Assembly: GCF_000151315.2 (NCBI RefSeq) | Contig: NW_011887292.1 | Span: 1,307,735-1,371,734, forward strand | Direction: 5' to 3' | Length of the DNA stretch: 64,000 bases | Source of the DNA: Capsaspora owczarzaki ATCC 30864 | Taxonomy: Eukaryota; Opisthokonta; Filasterea | In this document: one piece after another, positions 1 to 9,973 of the stretch | Layout of the letters: every line of letters starts with the position of its first letter | How positions within the stretch are numbered: the stretch's first letter is position 1 | Translations under genes and position numbers: made by a program | The notes under the pieces: generated by a model | Seen by the model: the letters and a program-made list of their open reading frames with translations, nothing else | Database searches by the model: none | What the model was told of the DNA's origin: nothing

Positions 1-99
1 CCCAAACCCTTCAGAGCCTTCTGCAATCGCCAGAGATAGCTTATCTTGGAGTTCTTCAAAGGAGAGGTAGTGCGGCAAATCCAAGGTATTGGCGCTGTT

Positions 100-141
<42 letters not shown>

Positions 142-3100
142 GCCGACAAAGTCAGGGGACGGAACGATTCGAAGCAGCGAGCAAAGAAACAAAAAATCAT
201 ACCATGTGTGTGCACAAGGGAGGCGGCGCGTCGTTGCTCGGTAGCTAATGGTGATAGACGGGCGATAGTTGACAAACCCGCCAAGTGGAACTTGCGAGGA
301 TCCCGTGATGAATTGCAACAGCCGAGCACGCTGCTCCTGAGAAAAGTTGCGAACCACCATCCAAAACCATTGAATGGGCTGTTGCAAGTAACCCCCCCCC
401 CCCAAAAAAAATGCAAAACATGGAAAAGAAATCGAAATGAGACCACAGTTACAAAACGACGACCTTTCAGACACAGAGCGCTCGTCAGCCCCTCCTCTCC
501 AACCTGCACCAACCGCATTCCCCCCGTACCTCAGAGGTGATCGAGTAGCCAATGTACGCGGTATGACGGCGAAAGTCATCAACATCCACCGAAGGCAAGC
601 CGCAGAAGAGAAGCTCCATCTCGCGGTCGGAAAAAATGCACACCAAGTCTTCGTCAATAACGGAGCGGAAGCCCTTGGCGAAGGCCTCGAGCTGATGATG
701 AACGCGGCGGACGAGACGGTACTCGGACAGCAGCTGAAGATAGTCACCCTTGTTTGCCTCCGTCACGCGCAAACGGCTGCCGTTGGGCTTGAATTCAACA
801 ATCTTGCGGACGCGACCCTGGTTGTCGTACTCTTCCTCCGCAAAGAACAGCTCAAGCCCGCTCGTCTCGTCCAGCGCATCCATGTTGTTTGTTTGTACGT
901 AAAAGATCTTGGTACGGAAGAAGGCTGGGTCATCCACCTCAAAGTCCGCAACCGAGCACGACAGCCCAAGCAAGTAGCGGCGCATGGACTGGGAGAGACG
1001 TACGTTGACAAACAGCGGAGAGCCACGAGCGCAAGTGTCGTACACAACCTTCCCAAGCACGGTGCCGGCAAAGCGGTAGAGCGACAGTCGGTCTCTGGAG
1101 TGCGCGTTGAGCTTGCTTGCCACAGGATGGACGCACGACGACGAGCTGTCGAGTTTGGCAAAGAGACCCGTCTGCTCTCCGAACAGCTGTGCGCAGAGCA
1201 CCGTGAAAAATTCGCGCCGCAGTCCTCCGTGATCGATGCCCTGCTCGTTCTCAAACTGCACGTGATTGAGCAGCCTGAGTTGCACATCGCTCAAGCCGCC
1301 AATGGTGGCTTGTGCCGAACGCAGCAAGTTGAGTCGATCCACGATAATTCGGGTTTGCACTTGTCGCGCGTCTTCCGGATGTTGGTTTCGGAGCTCCTCT
1401 GAAAAATAGACCTGTTTGTCCGCGAAATTGTTGCTTACACAACCTAGCCACAAAGGGAGAATATACGAGGAATGAGGACGTGATTGAGCACGAGAAAGAG
1501 ATGAGGGGGGGGCGGGGAAAGGAAATAAGAAAAAAAAACAACAAAACTTTTGGCCCTCACCTGTTCGATTGGCTGCTAGTCGCATCAGCAGCGCATAGAG
1601 AATGTTGCGTTGCGCACACGTGACCTCGATGCGGCGGGCGCCGATGATAAACTTTTGAGAGTCCGCACGAGACAACGCCACCTGGGAAGAAAGGACAGCA
1701 AAAACAGAAGTTTGAGGAGTGAGAGAAAACTACCTCTCTGCACCGGCACGCAGGCGCTACGAGGAGAAGCGCAGTACCTGGAGATTCGGTGCAATACGGC
1801 CAGTGTATTGCCGCCGAGCAATGACACGAAGAATGTAGGCTGCAAATAGAATGGTCTGTCCAAACAATCAAGGAAGTGTGTGTGAGCGAGCGTGTGAGTG
1901 TGTGAGTGTGTGAGTGTGTTTTTCCCCCTCCTCCATTGAGCAGGTTTTCAGAGCAATGTTGCCGTGTTTTGCGCAAAACAAAGGCAAAAGGCCTCCAAAA
2001 CGTACATCGGGCGTAACCTTAATCCAAATGTCCATCGTGGTCGAGCCTGGAAGTCGCATTTGACCCTCAAACCAGGTTTCGGTGTGGCTCAAACACTTGT
2101 CGACCGTCCGCGTGTCTTCAGCTACAAAGGTGCAAACAAAAGCAAAAAAAAGCAGTGACGCACGATTCAAACAGGTAAGTAACCACGGTGACACAAACTT
2201 GCAGCGTCCTGCAGAGACCAGCGCACTTACTGGAGAGGAACAGAACGTCGAAAGGACCATCCCCGACGACAGCGCCGTCGTACATTACAACGCACGACTT
2301 GAGTCCGCATGCGCTCATGGCAGCTGGCACCGCTTGAGGTACAAGAACCGGGTGGGCCATTTCCGCGCCAACCACAGACACACTGGCCGCAGCAGACCCA
2401 GCTGGAGATCCCGCTGACGTTGAGCTACCCGATAAATGGCTGTTGCTGTTGCTGTTGTTGTTGTTATTGTTGTTGTTGTATGGCAGCGCTTTGACGAACG
2501 CGACAGGCCCATTCGCAACAGCCAACGATGACGCTGGCGAGTTGAACGAGGAAAATACGGCAGATGAGCCAGAAGAAGGAGGATTCGACAGGCTGGATGC
2601 GCCATGGGACGCTGGAATGTAGCCAACGTTGTGAGTGGTGCCAGAATTGCTGCCGTCCACAGCGGCGGCGGTGCTTGATCCACCAGCGGACGCCAAAGCA
2701 CCGGTCGTCAAGCCACCAACAATCGAGTTGGTTCCGACAGTCGGGATTGCGGGTACAGACCCTTGCCCAGCATTGGTGGGTCCATCGGAGGTTGGGCCAC
2801 TGCCGCCAAAGGAGGGGAAGAAGGAAGGGGACGAAAACCTCGACATTAGAGACGCTGGGGGCGAGAGCAGAGGAGGGGCGGCGGGGGCCGCCACGGCAAA
2901 GTTCCGCGTCGCTCGTGAAAGCCGCGCAGCCAGTGGCACGTGCACCAACGAAAGCACGCCATTCCCGCAGTCAGTCACGTCTGCATCGACGGGCTCGCCA
3001 TCGATGAGCAAGACAAACTTGTCGACGCGCGACACGCAGCCGGTTCGCGGGGATCCAAAGCGGTCACGCGTGGTCAGAGTCAGTCGGAGTTCGCCTGCCT

Positions 3101-5945
3101 CGTCTCCCCGAACAGGAAGCTTGCGCTGGATGCAGTCACCGGAAATATCGCACTTGGACGGGTCAATGTCGCCTGGCGTAATGTGCACCGTGTAGTGTTC
3201 CATCGCAATCGGGAAGCCGTCAAAGGTGATGCGGACTTTGAAGGTGCCAGGTCGCGAGGCGGTGTAAACAATGTTGGCGACAATCATGGGGACGGTTTTT
3301 GAAGGATTGGCTGATTGCTTGATAAAAGTTGTCAAAGTGGAGGTCGAGGACTTGATAAATTGCGACGCTGTCGATGCGGTAAGGTCTGCGACGGCGGCGG
3401 CAGCGGCAACCTGCGAGGACGGGTCGATGCCTTGCTCGACAGCAAACGCCGTGATTGGCGCGGAAGCTGCCGGTACTACCGGAGCTGCTGGTGCGGTTGT
3501 TGTGTGGGATGAGACAGAGGTAGTTCTCGAACCGCCACGCCGCCGAGCATCAGACGCGTGGGATACTCGAGAAGAAGAAAAAGAAGAAGCAGAAGCAGAA
3601 GACAAGGGCGATGTGGCGCTCGACGTCGATGTTGTGGAGGACGAGCGATGTCTGGTGCTGGAGGGGGAGGCGGTCGCCGGAGCCATTGCGGCATCCTGAT
3701 CAAGTTCAACAACGGTGATGGAAGGCACGACGAGACAAGGCCCGGACATGGTCACTTTGAGATTGTCCAACACCTCTTTGGAAGTGAGAGACGCAAAGAC
3801 GAACGGCTTGAAGACGACTTGGAAGGTGATTTCAGAGCCAGCTGCACCTGCTTCACGCTTGATACCCCGACCGCGAACTTCGGCTCGGCGAGCAATAAAG
3901 CGATCTTGATTGACGGGCGAGGACTTGGCCTTTGTCGACGAGTAAATCAGCGCAGCGATGGCAGCAAGAATCATCCAGGAAAAGGTCGAGAAGAACGAGG
4001 CAGCAGGTCGGCCAAACATGGGGTTGGACGACGACATGCTCGGGGCACTCGCAGGTGCAGGCGCGGAACCAGCCGGACGGCCCGAAGTGAGCGACGAAAG
4101 GAAATTGAAGGACGAGAACAAGACTAATGCCGCTCCCTGCATCAAGAAGGATCCACCCCAAACGAGTAGTAGGACAACCACTAGCACAAATACCGCCGAA
4201 ATGGAAGCGAGGAATAAGAGGAAGCGAAGAAACACGCGACTCCAATCGACCACCCGTTGCAACCACGGCCGATGCGCGAACGGAGACGCCAGTTCGCGAG
4301 ACTGGCGGTCTGTCTGCGATGCCGATGCAAACGAGGAGGTGGACGACGACCGCGACAACGACGGAGAGGAAGCTGGTCCGTTGCGGCCGGGCAGCAGATG
4401 AGATGCGCCCAGAACATTTCTCGCATGCGCGGTCGAGTAGATTCGGGACGATGTGCCCGAAACGGACGAGTGCACGGAATGCGACGAGATGGACGAGTGC
4501 GTAGAATGGGTCGAGCCGGTCGAGTGAGTCGACAGCGTCGAGTGCGAGCGGCGAAGCTGGTGCGGCGAACGGGCGGCTGATGACGAGCTCGGCATTTCCA
4601 GCGGTTCAAGCAAGGCCGTTGCCTCCGGAGTGGAAGGGGAAATTCCGACCGGCAATGCACCACCGGAGGACGCTTGCTGGGTGCGCTCAAACGATGAGCC
4701 AGCGGAAAGAACATGCTGCGAATCCAGCTCGGACTGGCTTGATTGGCCATGCAACCGTGCAGACCCATGGTGTCGGCGAGCGGCCAGCCAGGCTTGCAGC
4801 GACGCCGAAGCTGCACGGCGCGAAAACGTTGGCATGGAGAAGGAAAAGAAGGACGAGTTGGTATCTGAAGAAGAAGAAGAAGAGGAGGCTGGACCTGACA
4901 CTGCGCTCGAATGGCTACTGGCGGCAGTAGTGGCGTCATGATCACCGCTATGACTTGAAGCATGGTGCTCTGCACGACGACGCTTGTACACGCCTTTCAG
5001 ATTCAGATATGAGAATCGCTCGCGCGCGAAAGGCGACATGTTGGTCATGTTGGTAGCGTCTTGCGATTGCGGCGGGGGTGGCGACAGAGGAGGAGCCGCC
5101 GACGACGCCGCCGACGCCGACGACGACGACCACGTTTGCAACGAGAACGACGTGGGCAGTGTCAGTCGGCTGCGGAGTCGCTGGTAGCTGCTGGTTCGCC
5201 TGCTGGGCTGGGACGACGGCGAGAAGCCCGGCGAGGATGCCGCTGACGACGACGCCGACGACGCCGACGGTGTGCTTGAGCGGTGTCGAGACATTGACAT
5301 GCCAAACGCAGAATGTGGCCTCGAGGGTGCAGCAGTCGCAGGAGCCGGAGCCGGTGGTGATGCGGCAGAATCGAGCGCGGACAAACCATTCGCGCTCGTG
5401 GATGCGCGCAGTAACACGGACGGAGGCGAGTGCGGCGCCGAGGCAGGGTGTGCCCGAGCAACGTGAGCCGCAGAGGCTGACTGGGCACCTGCCTGGTGGG
5501 GCGCCAGGGTCATGGGCGACAGCGGGAGTGGCGGCGCGGCGAGTCCGCTCGGGCCAGAGGACGCGTTGCCTCCGCTGCTCCCCGAGCGAAAGAAGGTGAA
5601 CAGCTTGCGCTTGCCTGCCGAGTCCTCCATCGCGTTGTTTGGCCCGCTATGCGCATGGAGTTCGGCATGCGGCGAGACGGGTCCTGGGGCGCTGTCATTG
5701 AATTCCGACGCGGCTGCTGCAGCGGGCAGTGGGGCGATGACTGCCCGCTCCCTTGGGCCGGAGTGGTCAGCATGCTGAAGCTGTTGTTGTTGTTGTTGCT
5801 GCAGCTGCTGCTGGTGCTGTTGTTGCACCATAGGACGTAGACCCGAGGCAGCACGGCTCAGAGCCGGTCGCTCGTGGTCGCGTCGGTCAAAGTCTGTTTC
5901 CATTGAACGATGACTGCAACGCCCCGTTCGTTCATGAGCAAACAC
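1..5945 (-). CDS. AREL1-like HECT E3 ubiquitin ligase with membrane segment and filamin-type repeats (3' end cut by window edge)
   Basis: Proposed exons (minus strand): 5945-2231, 2121-2006, 1855-1778, 1681-1561, 1398-530, 378-203, 94-1, about 1,723 codons before the window edge. The C-terminal part is a HECT domain: it shows EQGIDHGGLRREFF, FAGTVLGKVVYD, IQWFWMVVRNFSQEQRARLL and ends in AIAEGSEGFG, so only a few codons are missing. The catalytic motif TCANTLDLP is read across the last intron, which splits the Cys codon (TG at 203, C at 94). The first exon is Ser/Ala-rich and low complexity. It has a strong hydrophobic segment near residues 565-605, a second near 655-668, and filamin/Ig-like beta-rich stretches around 685-750, 880-1000 and 1200-1238. 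Human AREL1 also pairs an N-terminal membrane region and a filamin repeat with a C-terminal HECT, hence the name. The protein should transfer ubiquitin to substrates at a membrane. A second Met (METDF, at 5903) could be the true start. Confidence 0.85.
107..139. repeat. (GA)n microsatellite in the last intron of the HECT gene
   Basis: About 16 GA units. On the coding (minus) strand this is a (CT)n run directly before the acceptor of the final exon, so it serves as the polypyrimidine tract. Confidence 0.9.
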
Positions 5946-6061
5946 AACGCGACGAGCGTATCCGTAATAAGCAAGAAAAATTCAGGTCCAGGCGGAGGAT
6001 GGCAAAGAGCAAGGGGGAAGCAAAAGAAAGAAAAAAAAGGAAAAAAAGGAAAAAAAAAAGA

Positions 6062-6069
6062 AAAAAAAA
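6062..6069 (-). terminator. Pol III T-run terminator of the tRNA-Arg gene
   Basis: The plus-strand A-run reads as Ts on the minus strand immediately after the tRNA 3' end, as expected for RNA polymerase III termination. Confidence 0.7.
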
Positions 6070-6077
6070 GGACGCCG

Positions 6078-6149
6078 TATCCGAGGCGGGGATCGAACCC
6101 GCGATCTGCCGCTTAGGAGGCGGCCGCGATACCACTTCGCTACACGGAC
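6078..6149 (-). tRNA. tRNA-Arg (anticodon CCU)
   Basis: The minus strand folds as a 72-nt cloverleaf. The acceptor stem GTCCGTG/CTCGGAT has a G-U pair and one U-U mismatch. The D stem is GCGA/TCGC, the anticodon stem GCCGC/GCGGC with loop CTCCTAA, the variable loop AGATC, and the T stem GCGGG/CCCGC with loop TTCGATC. The anticodon CCT reads AGG (Arg). There is no intron. A T-run on the minus strand (from 6069 downward) follows the 3' end by about 8 nt and fits a Pol III terminator. CCA is not encoded. The gene lies about 130 nt upstream of the HECT ligase start on the same strand, so it sits in that gene's promoter or 5' leader. Confidence 0.95.
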
Positions 6150-6369
6150 AAATGAACATCAGTTCGGGTGGGGCAATCGCGAGTCGATCTGATTATTCAC
6201 GCTCCGCTTTTTTCTTGGATTTTTTCTTTCTTGCCCTCAGTTTTCGAGACACTCTCTGCCAAAGGCAATGGCTGGATCCAAAAATACGCCCATTCGCAAG
6301 CAAAAGCAGCTTGCTCGACTGGTACGCTTGGTGACGGTTTATTCGAAACCACACCACACTTTGTCGACA

Positions 6370-9300
6370 TCAATACACCTCGCCAAGAATCAACACAACC
6401 AACGCAGACCAACCCGTAAACGGATGCGAACCCTTGCCCTTGCCCAGATTCTCGGGCACGACGTCGTACTGCTCCCAGATGTAGCCCGTGCGATGGTACT
6501 CGGACAGCATGTTCCCAATAATGTTGCTGCGCAACTCGCTGTAGATTTGGCCCGCGTTTTGCGCAACCGCCGCCGACGAAGACTCGGACTGCGCAATGCG
6601 ATGCAGCGCCCCGAGAGCCAGATAGTTCATGTTAATCCACACAGGGCCGCGCCAGTACGGACCGTCGTGCTCGGTGTTGTGCTTGAGGTAAAAGCGGCTG
6701 TCCTTGGACAAGGAGCGCAACCCAAACGACGTCCAAAGGCGATCCGGGTCGCGCATGCTGCGCAGCATGGCAGGCACAACCTCGTCGTCCGAATTGATCG
6801 CGCCCAGCAGAAGAGGAAAGAGCGACACATAGCCAAGTTGAGGAACCAGCTGCAGCGTCGGCCTGGCATTCGGGCTGGAAAGCACTCGCTTTTGTTGCGG
6901 TCGCTGAGCCACGAGATTGGTCCCTTCGCGGACGTGAGGAGGCGTGTACCAGACCAGTTTGACCTGCTCGGTATGATTGCCGTAATCGCAGAACATTCCC
7001 GCCTCGCCATTCCAATGCAAACGCTTCAGCTGCTGCGCATCGAGCAACTCTGCCAGCCGTTGGTAGTCCTTGGACGTGGAGAAACCGTGCGGGAGGATGA
7101 TGTCTGGCGAGAGCTCTTGCTCGTAAATGAGGGCAATCTTGTGCATGAGGCGTGCTGCGAGAGACATCCACCCAAAGAGATCGACGTGGCGCTCGTCGTC
7201 TGACGGATGGGAGGCTCTTGGAAAATCATCCAATCCCGAAGTGAGAGTCTGTGCATGCAAAGCATAAAAGTGCACACGACAATAGTGAGGAGAGAGAGAG
7301 AGTACCCGCTTGCATGGAAAAATCATAAAATCAATCCAAATCCAAAACAAAAATCTCAAACAAACACACACGCACACACAACCACAAAATGCAAACCACT
7401 CTGACCTTCGGATTCAACTCTCGATCAGTCGTCGCATCTCGTCCGCGCCAACGGTAGGATCCGGCAACAGGACCGGACTGAGTTCGATTAAACCAGGCAA
7501 ACCAGGTCTGGAGTCGGGGGTAGAGGCGAACGAGAAAAGCGCGTTGCTTGGCGGCTTCGTCCTGGCTGACCTGCACCGTGCGCAGCATGCGATCAAGGGC
7601 AATCAAGAAGGTGGGTGGATTGGCATGCGTCGCGCGTTGAACGACAAACTGCGCCGGAACGCGGCTTTCGGCTTCGGCACCCAAAATCACTTCGCGTGGA
7701 ATCCAGCCATCCTGGTTCATCAAATCAAACCAGTGCGCCAAGATATCGCGCGTGAGGTCTGGATTCCACTTCAAGACGAGCAGCTCGTGAAAGCCCTCGT
7801 CCCAGACAAAGCCTCGCGGAAAGAACGAGCGCGAGGGAACCGCCGTGAACAAAGCCATGGGCCGTGAGGGCACGATGGGGTCGCCTTCAATCCCAGTCGT
7901 GACTCTGACGGAACGCAGACCCGAATGATGCAAAAGAGGCAAAAGGTGAGCAAGGTGCTGACAGAGCGATGACAGGGAGCTGTAAAAGCGACAATGACAA
8001 CCAAAAAAAAAAAAAAAACCCAACCCCAAAAAAACACCTTCCTTACTTTGCGCGCCCGTAAAAGTATCCAATGCCTCCAAGCAGATTGCTCAAAGCGGCC
8101 TTCGCAAACGCAGTGGTTGTCTTGTTAAAGTTGCTGGCGGTGTGGAAGCGATCCTCAAAGTCCCTGTCAAACTGAGCCTCGCGCTGCGCCAGCACCGATG
8201 TCAAGGTTGCTGCGTCAGCGAAGGAGGACGGGGCGGCGCTGGTGGGCGTCGTCAAATAAAAGGCAAGATCGGCCACCACGGGAACTTCCGCAGAGAGCTG
8301 AATCAGCACCAGATTGGCGTCGCGCGTGGCGGGACTCTTGTTGGGCAAGGCCAGGACACGGGCGCTGCGAATTTGCTCACGCAACAGGTGGCGCAGTTGA
8401 TCCGTCACATTGTGGACGTGCGGTGTGGCCACCGCCGTCCAGTGCAACTCGGCCTGCTCGGACGCGCGCACATTGAGCTGCAAGCGGAACGTGCCGACAG
8501 AGGGAGTCGAGCCCTGGATGGTGATGGAGCTGTCGGTCGTTTCGTCGGGGAGGACTTGGAGGGCGTAGTCGCCAGAGCCCAGGTGCGCGTGTCCATCGGC
8601 GTCGGATGTGTCAATGAGCGCGTAAAAGAACAGGGACACAAAGTTCTGCTCGGGTTGCCCGTCGGCGCCATGCTGCTGCTTTGAGCGCGCGGAAGGTTTG
8701 ACCGACACGCGGGCCGCCCAGTCGCCGCCGTCCACAAATTCCGGGTGTGCATTCTCGGGTGCCTTGTACTCGGGATGCAATGGCCGCGAGAGGTCCTTTG
8801 CAAACTCGGTCGTCAGCGACAGTCCGACATCCAACAGCTCCTGCCTGCCGTAGGTCGTGCCGTCGTGCTTTGTCCAGCCATACCGCCGCAGATGGTCTGC
8901 TTCCTCGCATGTATGGCGAATCGCTCCGATGGGGTCTGGCATGCGGTGATCGAGCCACATGAGCCCAGTCAGCAACGGCAGCGTTCGCGCTCTCGGCTTC
9001 ATGCCAAAGTACACGTTCGGCCTGTACGAGCCCCAGTACAGCCTGCGCTGGTGCTCTCCAGCAAACAACGAGAGATCCGTCGTGCGTGGGGCGTGTGCGG
9101 GCGTCACCAGCGCCGTCATCGCTTCGCTGCTGCCCGAGCGGAAGGAGCCAGGCGGGCCACGCGAGATGAGCCAAATCGCGGCGAACGCAGCCAGGATGGA
9201 CATGATGCTTGAAGGTACGAGGCGTCTGGCCGCTGCAACATACACAGCGCAAGCAAACGATGACAAATGGGGGTTTACACACAGCGATGAGGACGAGGGA

Positions 9301-9427
9301 GCACAAACCACAAAATAAAACCAAAAAGGTTGCTGAGCGGTATACCAATCTGAGCGGATCCGTCGCCAAGTTGGGCGGCGCGCGCGACGGGAACCGCACT
9401 GCCACCGGCGCCGCGTCGTTGCTTCAT
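6370..9427 (-). CDS. MOGS: Mannosyl-oligosaccharide glucosidase (processing alpha-glucosidase I, GH63)
   Basis: Exons (minus): 9427-9346, 9232-8047, 7904-7406, 7248-6370, summing to 882 codons (881 aa). The product removes the outermost glucose from the N-glycan precursor in the ER. It begins with a short basic cytosolic tail and one membrane anchor (about residues 35-51, SIMSILAAFAAIWLIS), a type II topology normal for this enzyme. GH63 motifs are plain: GIGYFYG, then FTAVPSRSFFPRGFVWDEGF, ATTDRELNPKTLTSGLDD, and near the end GYIWEQYD with the closing HPFTGWSALV. The Asp of WDEGF and the Glu of WEQY lie in the family's catalytic regions. Length is close to other eukaryotic members. The start in the small first exon was preferred because it splices in frame and supplies the tail of the anchor. 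It is divergent from the BARD1 homologue. Confidence 0.95.
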
Positions 9428-9781
9428 TGAAGTTCGAAGGGTGGCGGCGAAATTGGGGGTCCAATGTGGGGGTGGTGGTGGTGGTTTGTGTGGGTTGGGC
9501 GTTTGCTGGCGCTGAAAATGTAAGACTGATCTGATCTGAGGGGCTGCGCAAGACTGAATCGGGGTTCATGGTTTGCTGTACCCCCCCCCCCGTCCCCGCC
9601 CTTTGAATGCACGTTGAAACTGATGCCCAAACCCCACTGCTTACCAATCAACCGATCTTGAGTTTCTGAGGAAAATGGATGGAAACTCGGCGGAAAGTCG
9701 TTTGCAAACACAGCACAACCTCACAACGATGGACAGGAGAAAACTACTACTGTGTGAGTTTCGAGATTTGCCAAACGTGGG

Positions 9782-9808
9782 AGGGTCAGGGTCAGGGTCA
9801 GGGTAAGG
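9782..9808 (+). repeat. Short GGGTCA tandem repeat
   Basis: GGGTCA occurs three times and is followed by GGGTAA, inside the divergent promoter region. It resembles a short G-rich telomere-like or protein-binding repeat, but no function can be assigned. Confidence 0.7.
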
Positions 9809-9898
9809 GGTTGCTAGTCTTTTACTTTGGATTTTCACATTGCAGCCTGCAACTTGCTCGCTTCTCTGCCTTTGAGCACCAGATTTTTCTTCACACCC

Positions 9899-9906
9899 GC
9901 TGCTGT

Positions 9907-9938
<32 letters not shown>

Positions 9939-9945
9939 TTCTCGC
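9899..9945 (+). repeat. Imperfect CTG/TTG trinucleotide tract upstream of BARD1 start
   Basis: About 15 trinucleotides of CTG with TTG interruptions, ending some 30 nt before the start codon, so probably in the 5' UTR. Confidence 0.8.
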
Positions 9946-9973
9946 TCTCGCTGCGTTCTGAATCTCCATCGGC

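Larger units (their letters stand above)
9428..9973. promoter_or_regulatory. Shared divergent promoter region between MOGS and the BARD1 homologue
   Basis: This 546-bp gap lies between two start codons pointing apart. It contains a G-rich tandem of four GGGTCA/GGGTAA units (about 9782-9808) and, just 5' of the BARD1 start, an imperfect CTG/TTG trinucleotide tract (about 9899-9945), probably in its 5' UTR. I see no other gene in it. Confidence 0.5.

Noticed and set aside
5903-6334. Plus-strand open frame over the tRNA region
   Set aside because: Low-complexity Lys-rich reading across an A-rich tract and a tRNA gene.
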